From positions 558,001 to 622,000 of the forward strand of contig CAWHCN010000017.1 in the NCBI GenBank assembly GCA_963827935.1: a DNA stretch of 64,000 nucleotides, written 5' to 3'. Shown in pieces: positions 48,197-56,075 of the stretch (positions are counted from its first letter, which is position 1; each line of letters begins with the position of its first letter). The position numbers and the translations under genes were made by a program. The notes under the pieces are model-generated. The model did not search any database, had not been told where the DNA came from, and worked only from the letters and a program-made list of their open reading frames with translations. The stretch comes from DATFNV01 sp963827935 (GTDB taxonomy: Bacteria > Planctomycetota > Planctomycetia > Gemmatales > Gemmataceae).

Positions 48197-48478
48197 TCAC
48201 TCCCTCCTGGCGTCTGCCGCGTCTTCCCCCGCCGCTTTCGATCCGAGTTCCCCGTTGGGCGAGGGCTCCATCTCATCTTCTGGGTAGTCGATGATGAATT
48301 CCTCCATCCCATTCATCTTGACGCGGACGGTGTAGACGCGTTGCTTGAGTGGGCCGAGGTTCCCATGATCCTCGAGAATTACGGCCTCGGCACCGGTGAA
48401 GCCGCGCGTGATGCGGACGCGATCACCGATGCGAAACCGCCCGGGCTTCCGCCTGGGGTTATACACGGACGTATTCAT
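48197..48478 (-). CDS. small SH3/KOW-like hypothetical protein
   Basis: This is 93 residues. The centre, GRFRIGDRVRITRGFTGAEA with following ILEDHG and VYTVRV strands, looks like a small SH3/KOW-type beta barrel that often binds nucleic acid. The tail is acidic (DYPEDEMEPSPNGE). It starts ten bases after the HEPN-like gene stop on the same strand, so the two probably form a two-gene unit. Confidence 0.6.
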   Translation of the reverse strand: MNTSVYNPRRKPGRFRIGDRVRITRGFTGAEAVILEDHGNLGPLKQRVYTVRVKMNGMEEFIIDYPEDEMEPSPNGELGSKAAGEDAADARRE

Positions 48479-48488
48479 AGGCAGCCTC

Positions 48489-49071
48489 CTACCACGGGGT
48501 GGTTCCCGTCAGGGCTCGAATGTGCGGTGACATCACCGCGTCGAAGGAATCCGCGAGAACGTCGCACGCCCTTCGCCATGACTGGACCTGAGCCAGTTGA
48601 ACCACGGCCCGGCCGCCGCGGAGTAGCGCGGCGGCGAAGTCCTGATGTGCTATGGCGTTTCTCCACGCCATCAACTCTTCGAGCAACATCCGTCGCTGGG
48701 AGTTGCCGGGGCGATGTGCATCGCAGAGCGACCAGAACGATAAGTCGAAGCGATTGAAGTCCGCCCCGATGTTGCCGACGTTCGGGTTGCCGCGGTCCAG
48801 CCTCCTGCCGAAGAGCAGGTTGTTGCGCAGCAAGCTCCGGAGGTTCGGCGCTGCCACCGGGTTGACGAAGTAGAAAGCACATTCCGTATGCAACTCTCGG
48901 CAAAACGCCTGAAAGTGCGACGACAGCATCACCGCGTACGCCTGGTTGATCTGCTGCGTCGCGTACGCGCCGGCCCCGGCCCGTTCCGCCGACTGCACGA
49001 TGGGCACTCTCGATTTCGTCCAGGGCGGCCGACCGAGCCCCGGTCCATTCCTCGAAGGCGTTGGAAGGCAT
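48489..49071 (-). CDS. HEPN-like protein (frameshifted)
   Basis: This is about 194 residues. NQAYAVMLSSHFQAFCRELH is an amphipathic helix, and LEELMAWRNAIAHQDFAAAL carries R-N-A-I-A-H, the canonical R-x4-H catalytic motif of HEPN domains with the polar residue after Arg. The first ~22 residues (MPSNAFEEWTGARSAALDEI) lie in another frame; the shift is near 48985. HEPN domains are mostly metal-independent RNases in toxin and defence systems. The small SH3-like gene follows by ten bases and might be the partner or antitoxin. Function inferred. Confidence 0.68.
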
Positions 49072-49196
49072 CGTTGCTTCCCCGACAACTTCCACATCAT
49101 AACAGGTTCGCGAACTCATCGCACATAGGGAAGGTGCAAACCGTCAGCGCTCTCAGTTCAACGCCCAGCAGGAAATGATCGCTGGCATCAGGCGCG

Positions 49197-49598
49197 TCAC
49201 GTCTCCACCGCCATCGTCTTGAGCCCCGCCCAGCCTCCTTCGCCGGCCATCCCGACGATGTACACCGCTATCTTCCGCTCGCCGACGCGCAGCACCTTCG
49301 TCCCCTTCAGGTATTGCTTCACGGCATCGAGCAGCGCCCGGTACTTCGCCGCCGTCGTTCGTTCCTCGTCTCCGTACCAATCCTGGTCCTGAATCAGTGG
49401 CGCGAAGAACTCTTCCAGCGTCCGCTCTACGACCGGCGCAGCCGCCTTGTGCTGGCCCAGTTGCTTCACGCCTTCGCCGGTCGGCTCTCCCGCGGCTGTC
49501 GGCCAGACGAAGGCCGTCCAGGGCGAGTCGGTCTCGCTCTGGTAGGTCAGTCCTGCCGCGGCATGTTGCAGAGCCTGGAGCGTCTCGGTGGTCGCCAT
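49197..49598 (-). CDS. nuclease A inhibitor family protein (NuiA-like)
   Basis: This is a 133-residue acidic protein. LQHAAAGLTYQSETDSPWTA, LEEFFAPLIQDQDWYGDEE, KVLRVGERKIAVYIVGMAGE and the C-terminal WAGLKTMAVET match the NuiA family, which in Anabaena binds and inhibits the sugar-non-specific nuclease NucA. It begins just after the stop of the NucA-like gene on the same strand, so the two form an enzyme-inhibitor pair. Intact. Confidence 0.9.
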   Translation of the reverse strand: MATTETLQALQHAAAGLTYQSETDSPWTAFVWPTAAGEPTGEGVKQLGQHKAAAPVVERTLEEFFAPLIQDQDWYGDEERTTAAKYRALLDAVKQYLKGTKVLRVGERKIAVYIVGMAGEGGWAGLKTMAVET

Positions 49599-49599
49599 G

Positions 49600-50514
49600 T
49601 CAGTCCTCCGACTTCGTGTGGCGTGCTGCCGGGATGCGCTCCTGGTCCACCTTCTCCTTGAGCGGATCGATGGTCGCCGACGGCACCCGGTCGAAGAAGT
49701 GGTAGCCGGTCATCTCCTCGACCTTCTTCACGCTGGTGCGGTACTTTGCCCAGCCGTGGCCCACCGACTGGTCGTTCGGGATCACCACGGCAATCACCCG
49801 GCTGCTGGCGTTGACCCGGCTCACATCGGTCGCATCGCCCGTGCCGTCGTCCACCGTCAGCACAACCTTCCAGCACTGGGCCGGGACGGTCACCTTGTCC
49901 GCATGGCCGATGCTCGACTCCGGCCCCTTGCTGCCTTTTCCGCCCTCGCCGTGCGGACCAGCGATAATGTAGAGCGTTTGTGGCGTCTTTCGGACCAGGT
50001 CGCGGCAGTAGTCCTCGAAATCGGCCCAGCCCTTCTGGTTGCAGTTCGGCGACTGCGGGATGATGTTCGTCATGACGAACGTTGCCGTGGAAGCTTCGTC
50101 GGTGTTCATGCGATCCCCGTGAGGACACATGTGGCCGCGGTCGAAGCCGCTCCCGGTATAGTCGGTGGGCTTCACCTGCTTGAAACCGGAAGGGAGGGTT
50201 TGATCCGGGTAGAAATCGACGCGCTCGGCCTTACCCAGGTCGGTCTTCTTCAGGCACCACGACACCCAGTTCGGCGTCCCCTTCGTGTTGTTGTAAGAGA
50301 GCGCGAAGTAGTCCTTCACCATGAGGTAGTTGTCGGGCTGGCCGGTGTCGGGAGTCGCGCCGCTGGGGTTGCCCATCGTCAGGTGGATGCTGCTTGCCGC
50401 TCCTTCTGGCCCGGGCTGGCTGCCGCGGGACAGCCACCATACCAGCACGACCACCGCCGCGACAACCAGCATGACAAAGAGCGGAGAGACGGTCTGCGAA
50501 TTCCGGCGCACCAT
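49600..50514 (-). CDS. DNA/RNA non-specific endonuclease (NucA-like), membrane-anchored
   Basis: This is an intact 304-residue protein. An N-terminal signal anchor (LFVMLVVAAVVVLVWWL) is followed by the beta-beta-alpha-Me nuclease domain: SWCLKKTDLGKAERVDFYPD, the active site TGSGFDRGHMCPHGDRM (D-R-G-H with catalytic His) and TNIIPQSPNCNQKGWADFED, where Asn and Glu bind Mg. Substrate is DNA or RNA without sequence preference in the family. ATG 50514 has GGAAAGGA upstream. The NuiA-like inhibitor gene follows directly. Confidence 0.93.
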   Translation of the reverse strand: MVRRNSQTVSPLFVMLVVAAVVVLVWWLSRGSQPGPEGAASSIHLTMGNPSGATPDTGQPDNYLMVKDYFALSYNNTKGTPNWVSWCLKKTDLGKAERVDFYPDQTLPSGFKQVKPTDYTGSGFDRGHMCPHGDRMNTDEASTATFVMTNIIPQSPNCNQKGWADFEDYCRDLVRKTPQTLYIIAGPHGEGGKGSKGPESSIGHADKVTVPAQCWKVVLTVDDGTGDATDVSRVNASSRVIAVVIPNDQSVGHGWAKYRTSVKKVEEMTGYHFFDRVPSATIDPLKEKVDQERIPAARHTKSED

Positions 50515-50681
50515 GACGGTTTCCTTTCCGGTCGTGAGGCCCCGTCAGTTGAGCGGAGCGAAGCCCGGGATGCAAGGCAAAGCGGCTTCTAGGTCTGGTT
50601 CCGGCTTGGGGAGGGCCAAGGCAACGCGAAAGCCGGTGGCCCGGGGGAGCGCGTGCCACCCCCCCAGTACCCCTGTCTATA

Positions 50682-50781
50682 TGGCAGGCGCTCGCGCTTC
50701 GCGGCGCAACCTCAATCAGGACAACCAGTAGCGGCACGACGAGCGCCTGCCAAGCGTGGCAGGCGCTCATGGCAGGCGCTC
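50682..50781. repeat. TGGCAGGCGCTC short repeats
   Basis: Copies at 50682-50693, 50757-50768 and 50770-50781 are direct, and 50741-50752 is inverted. They form a small palindrome with a duplicated arm, in the 389-bp gap between the NucA-like gene and the amidohydrolase (50515-50903). The rest of the gap shows nothing clear. Confidence 0.65.
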
Positions 50782-50903
50782 CCCGTAGCCTGGATGCGGG
50801 GTCGAGGGCCCGTCGGCCGATCGCGGCAGGTATTCCTGGTACGCCCGCCGCCGTTCGTGTAGAAACGACACCGGCCCTCACACCACGACCTGAGACCGCT
50901 CCC

Positions 50904-52461
50904 ATGCTCAACCTCACCACCGTCATTCTTCTGACACTTCCCGCCGCGGGCAAGCCCATCGAGGCCGACATCGTTATCCGCGGGGCCACCCTGTACGACG
51001 GCAGCGGCAAGCCGGGGCAGGTTGGTGACCTGGCGCTCAAGGAGGAGCGCATCGTCGCGGTCGGTACTTTCACGACGGCCGGCAAGCCGCTGGTCCTCGA
51101 CGGGAAGGGGCTCATCGCCGCCCCCGGCTTCATCGACCTGCACACGCACAGCGACTATCCGCTGCAAAAGGCGCCGACGCGCGGCAACCTCAACTACCTG
51201 ATGCAGGGCGTCACCACGGTGGTTACGGGCAACTGCGGCTCGGGGCCCACCGACGTGGCCGGGTACTTCAAGACGCTCGAAGCCGGCGGCATCGGCAGCA
51301 ACGTCATCCACCTGGTGCCGCACAACGACGTTCGCCGCAAGGCCCTTGGCAACGCCAATCGCCTGCCCACCGCCGACGAACTGAAGAAGATGGAGGAGCT
51401 GGTCGATCAGGGGATGAAGGACGGCGCCTGGGGATTGTCCACCGGCCTGATCTACAATCCCGGCACCTACGCCAAGACGCCGGAGATCATCGCCCTGGCC
51501 CGGGTGGCGGCCCGGCATGGCGGGTTCTACGCCAGCCACATCCGCGACGAAGGGGTCGGCGTACTCGCGGCCATCGACGAGGCGCTAACCATCGGCCGCG
51601 AGGCGAAATTGCCGGTCCACATCTCGCACCTCAAGGCCTCGGGCCGAAAGGCCTGGGGGAAGGCCGGCGAGGAGATCGCCCTCATCGAAAAAGCTCGCCG
51701 CGGCGGCCAAATGGTGACGGCGGACCAGTATCCCTACACCGCCAGCAGCACATCGCTGGCGGCCACCGTCGTGCCGGCGCGGTTCCGCGAGGGATCGGCC
51801 CGCGAGTTCCAGGCCCGCCTGGACGATGCGCAGCAGGGGCCCTTGATCCGCAAGGCGATCGAGAGCGCCCTGGCCGGCCGCGACCGCGCGAAGGCGATCC
51901 GCATCGCACGCTACACCCCGAAGCCGGCCTGGCAGGGACGCGACCTGCAAGGAATTGCCGAGACTGAGAAAACGACCCCCGCTGAGATCGCCCTGGAGAT
52001 CGAACGGCACGGCGGCGCCCAGATCGTCAACTTCGGCATGAGCGAGGAGGACGTGCATCTGATTATGAAACAGCCGTGGGTGGCGACGGCCAGCGACGGC
52101 GGCTCTACGGTGCCCGACGCCACGGTGCCACACCCCCGCACCTACGGCACCTTCGCTCGCAAGATCGGCAATTATGCGATCGCCGAGCGGCTCGATCTCT
52201 GTCGAGTTTGCGATCCGCAGTGCCAGCGGGCTGCCTGCCGACATCCTCAAGCTGCCCAAACGCGGCTACCTGAAGGCCGGCTACTTCGCGGATGTCGTCC
52301 TGATCGACCCGGAGGCGTACCGCGATCGCGCCACCTACGACAAGCCGCATGCCTACGCGACCGGCGTGGTGGCCCTGTGGGTGAATGGCAAGCTGGCGAT
52401 CGAGAAGGGGAAGGGCACCGGGGTGCTGGCGGGGCGGGTGTTGCGGCACGAAAAGAAATAA
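50904..52461 (+). CDS. N-acyl-D-amino-acid deacylase (D-aminoacylase) family amidohydrolase (frameshifted)
   Basis: This is about 519 residues of the amidohydrolase superfamily. IVIRGATLYDGSGKPGQVGD, PGFIDLHTHSDYPLQ (His-x-His zinc site), GVTTVVTGNCGSGPTDVAGY, WGLSTGLIYNPGTYA and KLPVHISHLKASGRKAWGKA place it in the D-aminoacylase/dihydroorotase-like group, releasing D-amino acids from N-acyl forms or peptides. ATASDGG carries the late metal-binding Asp. A frame change near 52195 links NYAIAER to SVEFAIRSASGLPADILKLP. A weak N-terminal signal is possible (LTTVILLTLPAAG). The GxxExxY repeat unit begins within bases of the stop. Confidence 0.86.
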
Positions 52462-52917
52462 CCACAAAGGACACAAAGAACACAAAGGAAGCACGGCCAT
52501 GGTACACGCGCCCATTCCGGATGAAGACGAGGCCATCGCTCATGAGATCATTGGTGTCGCAATCGAGGTGCATCGCCTGCTGGGGCCGGGGTTCCTCGAA
52601 AGCGTTTACGAACGGGCTTTGTGCCACGAGCTGACCTTGCGCGGGCTGGCGTTCGAGAAGCAGAAAGAGCTGATCGTCCGTTACAAGGAGCTCGACATTC
52701 CCGGGCAACGGCTGGATTTGCTTGTGGGCGGTCGCGTCATCACGGACCTGAAGACTGTCGAGAGACTCGCTCCCATCCATCAGGCCCAACTGCTCTCCTA
52801 CTTGAAAGCGACGGGCCTGCGCCTCGGCTTGCTGATCAATTTCAACGTCGTGGTTCTCAAGGACGGCATCAAACGCGTCGTCCGGTGATTTCTTTGTGTT
52901 CTTTGTGTCCTTTGTGG
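52462..52917. mobile_element. GxxExxY gene bracketed by 26-bp perfect inverted repeats
   Basis: The left arm at 52462-52487 and right arm at 52892-52917 are perfectly complementary and consist of ACACAAAG units. The only gene between is the GxxExxY protein, starting 11 bases after the left arm and stopping three bases before the right arm. Gene-less copies of the same repeat lie at 8027-8145 and, as a variant, at 14665-14740. This has the outline of a small mobile unit plus non-autonomous derivatives; mobility is inferred. Confidence 0.6.
52499..52888 (+). CDS. GxxExxY family protein (PD-(D/E)XK nuclease-like)
   Basis: This 129-residue protein has the name-giving motif in LLGPGFLESVYERALCHEL (G-x-x-E-x-x-Y). 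Then come QKELIVRYKELDIPGQRLDL, the acidic core DLLVGGRVITDLKTVERLAP with Asp and a Lys placed as in PD-(D/E)XK nucleases (D-x(n)-D-L-K), and IHQAQLLSYLKATGLRLGLL. No biochemical function is established. The ATG lies 11 bases after a repeat arm, and the preceding in-frame codons only translate repeat (NHKGHKEHKG). Confidence 0.9.
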   Translation: MVHAPIPDEDEAIAHEIIGVAIEVHRLLGPGFLESVYERALCHELTLRGLAFEKQKELIVRYKELDIPGQRLDLLVGGRVITDLKTVERLAPIHQAQLLSYLKATGLRLGLLINFNVVVLKDGIKRVVR

Positions 52918-53059
52918 TTCCCTCCTTTCTTCTGCACGAACCGGTGTGCGGGGTAACATTCCGCACTTTCCAGTTGCAGGAACCGGCTAACCTGGAATAT
53001 CGTCTAGTATAAGAGGCCGCGCCGCGCGGAGGGACCGTTCCGAAGCGGAGGTGGACGGA

Positions 53060-55156
53060 ATGTCAGCGATCGTGCAAGCAACCTGCCCCGGCTGCAAGAA
53101 CGTCCTCCGCATCCCCGCGGCCTGGCTGGGTCAGGCGTTCAAGTGCAAGCACTGCGGCCAGGTCATCCAGGCACGGGACAAGGCCCCACTTCCCCGGCCG
53201 GCCGAGAAGCCGGCCGCCCAGCCCGTGGCAGTCCCCATCGCACAGGCGGCCCGGATCCCGGTCGCCCGCCCAGCGAACAGCGATCCGTTCTCCTTTGCGG
53301 GTGAGGATAAGCCTGCCCCCTCCTCCCGGCGGCCGGCGAAAACCCGGGGGCGCTCCGGCGGCGGCGGGGTGGTCAAGGGCATGATCCTGGCCGGCGCCTT
53401 CCTGTTCGTCGCGCTCCTGGCCGTTGCCATCGCCTGGCCGTACCTGTCGGGCAAGGGGCCCGACCAGATCGCTCAAAATGACGGCACAGGCAAAAGGGAC
53501 GGCGACGCCGGGAACGAATATCCGCAGCCGCGCGACGGCGGCAAGAAGCCCGATCTGCCGATTCACCACGACACAGGCCGCACGCCGGAGCCCTCGACCC
53601 GGCGCAAGCCCGGGCCCAGGCCGCCCGATCTGCCGGTGGCCACCGGTCCCTTCCCGCGCCGCGCCCTGGCCATCAGCATCAACGATTACCTGTTCGCCAA
53701 CCCCATCAACTACGGCATGCCGGGGATCGGGCGGAATGTCGAGTCGCTATTGAGCCAGCGGTTCAGCCAGCCCGACGGCCTGCGCGTGCCGGCCAACCAG
53801 GTAACGGTGCTGAGCGACGCCGCCTCGGAGCGGAAGGCACGCACGCCGATTGATCCGGTGATCCGCAGCACGATCATCAACTTTCTGGACACGTCGCGTG
53901 CCCAGGACCGCATCATCCTCCTGATCGTCGGCCATGTCTTCGAGATTGGCGGCGAGCAGGTGCTCTTGCCGATCGACGGGGATCCCGAGGCCAAGGAAGG
54001 CGGCATCCCGATCAAGTGGATTTGCGAGCGTCTGGCCGGCTGCAAGGCCCGGCAGAAGCTGCTCATCCTCGACACCTGCCGGCTCGACCCGTCCAAGGGT
54101 CAGGAGCGACCGGGCAGCGGCCCGATGAGCGCCAAGCTCGATGCCCTGCTGAAGGAGCCGCCGGCCGGCGTGCAGGTGTGGAGCGCGTGCGTGGCCGAAC
54201 AATTCTCCTACGAGGATATCAATAACGGGCTGTTCCTCGACGCCCTGTACGATGTGTCGTCCTCCATCGCCAACGGCAAGATTCAGAAGCCGGGCGACCC
54301 GTTCCCCTTGGACCGGCTGGTGACGGCCGTCAACGCGAGGATCAAGCAGGAACTGGGAGCGGGCAAGGTCCAGACCTCGCGGCTGACGGGCACGGAACCC
54401 GAGGTAGGTGCCGAGCCCGATCCGAAGGAGCCGGCCCCGCGGACGCCCACCGTGGCCGCCGCGCCGCCCCGGCCGGGCGGCATCGCCGACATCGGCCTGG
54501 TGCGCTCGATCCTCAAGGATGTGTCGTTCCCGCCGCTGAAGGTGGCCAAGGACCAGAAGCCGCTGACCGCCGAGTCGTTGCCCCCCTTCTCCGCCGAAAC
54601 GCTCAAGGAATACATGAAGGACGGCGAGGCGACGCCGCTGCGAGCCGAGGTGCAGAAGGCGCGGGCCTTGCTCAGCGACATCGCGGGGCAACACAAACTC
54701 AACGACAGTTACCGGGCCGTAGCCGAGGGACCGCTGAAGGCCGCAGTCTTCCGCGACCAGAAGGAAGTGGCCAAGGTGATCGGCGATCTCCAGGAAGCAA
54801 GTGACGCCCTGAAAGCCGTGGCAGCCAACCGTAAGGACGAGACCAAGCGCTGGCAAGCCACCTACGACTATGTTGTGGCTCGCATAGAAGCTCAGCTGGC
54901 TTACCTCAACGAGTATCAGGCTGTGCTGGGGCAGATTCGCAAGGGGCTGCCTGCGCCGGGCCCCGGCTTCAAGGGCTGGCGGCTGGCCTCGCAGCGCGAC
55001 CCGCAAACCGGCGACAGCGCCGCCAAGAAACTGACAATCGACCTGCGCAAGAAGCTGGACAAGATCATCCAGGCCTATCCGGATACACCCTGGGCCCTGA
55101 TGGCCCGTCGCGATCGCTCCAGCGCACTGGGGCTGGAGTGGAAAGAGACGAAGTGA
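53060..55156 (+). CDS. caspase-like (C14) protein with N-terminal zinc ribbon and one membrane helix
   Basis: This is an intact protein of about 698 residues. The N-terminal C-x-x-C...C-x-x-C ribbon (CPGCKNVL; CKHCGQVI) resembles those of planctomycete regulatory proteins. A Pro-rich linker and one membrane helix (GMILAGAFLFVALLAVAIAW) follow. Residues ~190-440 look like a caspase/metacaspase fold: RALAISINDYLF, IILLIVGHVFEIGGEQVLLP (His box) and KLLILDTCRLDP (catalytic Cys in D-x-C-R). The usual G-H-G is G-H-V, so activity is doubtful. The C-terminal ~250 residues are helical. ATG 53060 has GGAGG eight bases upstream. Role unknown; regulated proteolysis or a scaffold is possible. Confidence 0.75.
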   Translation: MSAIVQATCPGCKNVLRIPAAWLGQAFKCKHCGQVIQARDKAPLPRPAEKPAAQPVAVPIAQAARIPVARPANSDPFSFAGEDKPAPSSRRPAKTRGRSGGGGVVKGMILAGAFLFVALLAVAIAWPYLSGKGPDQIAQNDGTGKRDGDAGNEYPQPRDGGKKPDLPIHHDTGRTPEPSTRRKPGPRPPDLPVATGPFPRRALAISINDYLFANPINYGMPGIGRNVESLLSQRFSQPDGLRVPANQVTVLSDAASERKARTPIDPVIRSTIINFLDTSRAQDRIILLIVGHVFEIGGEQVLLPIDGDPEAKEGGIPIKWICERLAGCKARQKLLILDTCRLDPSKGQERPGSGPMSAKLDALLKEPPAGVQVWSACVAEQFSYEDINNGLFLDALYDVSSSIANGKIQKPGDPFPLDRLVTAVNARIKQELGAGKVQTSRLTGTEPEVGAEPDPKEPAPRTPTVAAAPPRPGGIADIGLVRSILKDVSFPPLKVAKDQKPLTAESLPPFSAETLKEYMKDGEATPLRAEVQKARALLSDIAGQHKLNDSYRAVAEGPLKAAVFRDQKEVAKVIGDLQEASDALKAVAANRKDETKRWQATYDYVVARIEAQLAYLNEYQAVLGQIRKGLPAPGPGFKGWRLASQRDPQTGDSAAKKLTIDLRKKLDKIIQAYPDTPWALMARRDRSSALGLEWKETK

Positions 55157-55160
55157 TTCT

Positions 55161-55242
55161 GTTTAGCCGCGAGCTTCTGCGAGCGCTTGCGAGCCTCCCG
55201 CGTAAGCGGGGGGGAGGCGCTCGCAGAAGCTCGCGGCTAAAC
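55161..55242. repeat. GTTTAGCCGC palindrome supplying the ymdB stop codon (26-bp arms)
   Basis: The arms at 55161-55186 and 55217-55242 are perfectly complementary. The element sits between the convergent caspase-like and ymdB genes. The TAG in its GTTTAG end, read leftward, is the stop codon of ymdB (55237-55239). It may also end transcription of both genes. Confidence 0.85.
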
Positions 55243-56046
55243 GGTGGGCGCCAGCGCCGCCATTCCCTTCTCATCCAGCATCACCCGCCGAATCGCCGTC
55301 GCCCGTCCCGTCGCGGCGTCCAGGTCCACGATGGCCCCGGCTAGGCGGGGGTCGCCCATCGCCACGTCGAATGGGCTGGGCACAAACGTCAGCGTCGTCG
55401 GCAACACCCGGTCGATGCGCCGGCCGAGAATGCTGTCGTACGGCCCGGTCATGCCAACGTCGCTGATGAAGGCCGTCCCACCGGGCAAAACCTGCTCGTC
55501 TGCCGTCGGCACGTGGGTGTGCGTCCCCAGCACGGCACTCACCCGCCCCTTGAGGTAATGACCCAGCAGGTACTTGTCCGCCGTCGCCTCGGCATGGACA
55601 TCCACGACGATGCAGCGTGCCTGCTCTCCGATGGCCGTCAGGACCCGGTCCGCGGCGCGAAACGGGCAATCGACGGCACGCATGAACGTCCGGCCCAGGA
55701 CGCAGAGGACGGCGACCGCCGTGCCGTCGCGAGCCGTGGCGATCACGAACTCCCGGCCCGGGGCGTCGGGCGGAAAGTTGGCAGGGCGGCAGATCGGCTC
55801 GTCCGTCGCCAGCACGCGCGTGATGTCCTGCTTCTTGTAGGCGTGATCGCCCAGGGTGACGACATCGACGCCGGCCTCGCGCAGGCGGCGATACAGGCTG
55901 GGCGTCAACCCGGTGCCATTGGCCGCGTTTTCCGCATTGGCGATGACGCAATCGAGCTGCTCCCGCGCGATCAGCGCCGGCAGCGCCGCACGCAGGAACG
56001 TCACGCCGGGAGGACCGACGACGTCGCCGATGAAGAGGATTCGCAT
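55237..56046 (-). CDS. ymdB: YmdB-like metallophosphoesterase (TIGR00282)
   Basis: This is a 269-residue calcineurin-like phosphoesterase. MRILFIGDVVGPPG, DCVIANAENAANGTGLTPSL, VVTLGDHAYKKQD, VVDVHAEATADKYLLGHYLK and VLGTHTHVPTADEQVLPGGT carry the metal-binding Asp, Glu, Asn and His residues. Bacterial YmdB proteins are 2',3'-cyclic-nucleotide phosphodiesterases linked to rny. Here it follows rny by 29 bp on the same strand. The last codon and stop derive from a palindromic repeat. Confidence 0.9.
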   Translation of the reverse strand: MRILFIGDVVGPPGVTFLRAALPALIAREQLDCVIANAENAANGTGLTPSLYRRLREAGVDVVTLGDHAYKKQDITRVLATDEPICRPANFPPDAPGREFVIATARDGTAVAVLCVLGRTFMRAVDCPFRAADRVLTAIGEQARCIVVDVHAEATADKYLLGHYLKGRVSAVLGTHTHVPTADEQVLPGGTAFISDVGMTGPYDSILGRRIDRVLPTTLTFVPSPFDVAMGDPRLAGAIVDLDAATGRATAIRRVMLDEKGMAALAPTV

Positions 56047-56075
56047 GGGTATCCCCGAACGCGGCGGCAAAACGA

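Noticed and set aside
50682..50781. Regular short repeats that might be a CRISPR array
   Set aside because: Only four 12-base copies, one inverted, with irregular spacing and no cas genes; they fit a duplicated palindrome arm.
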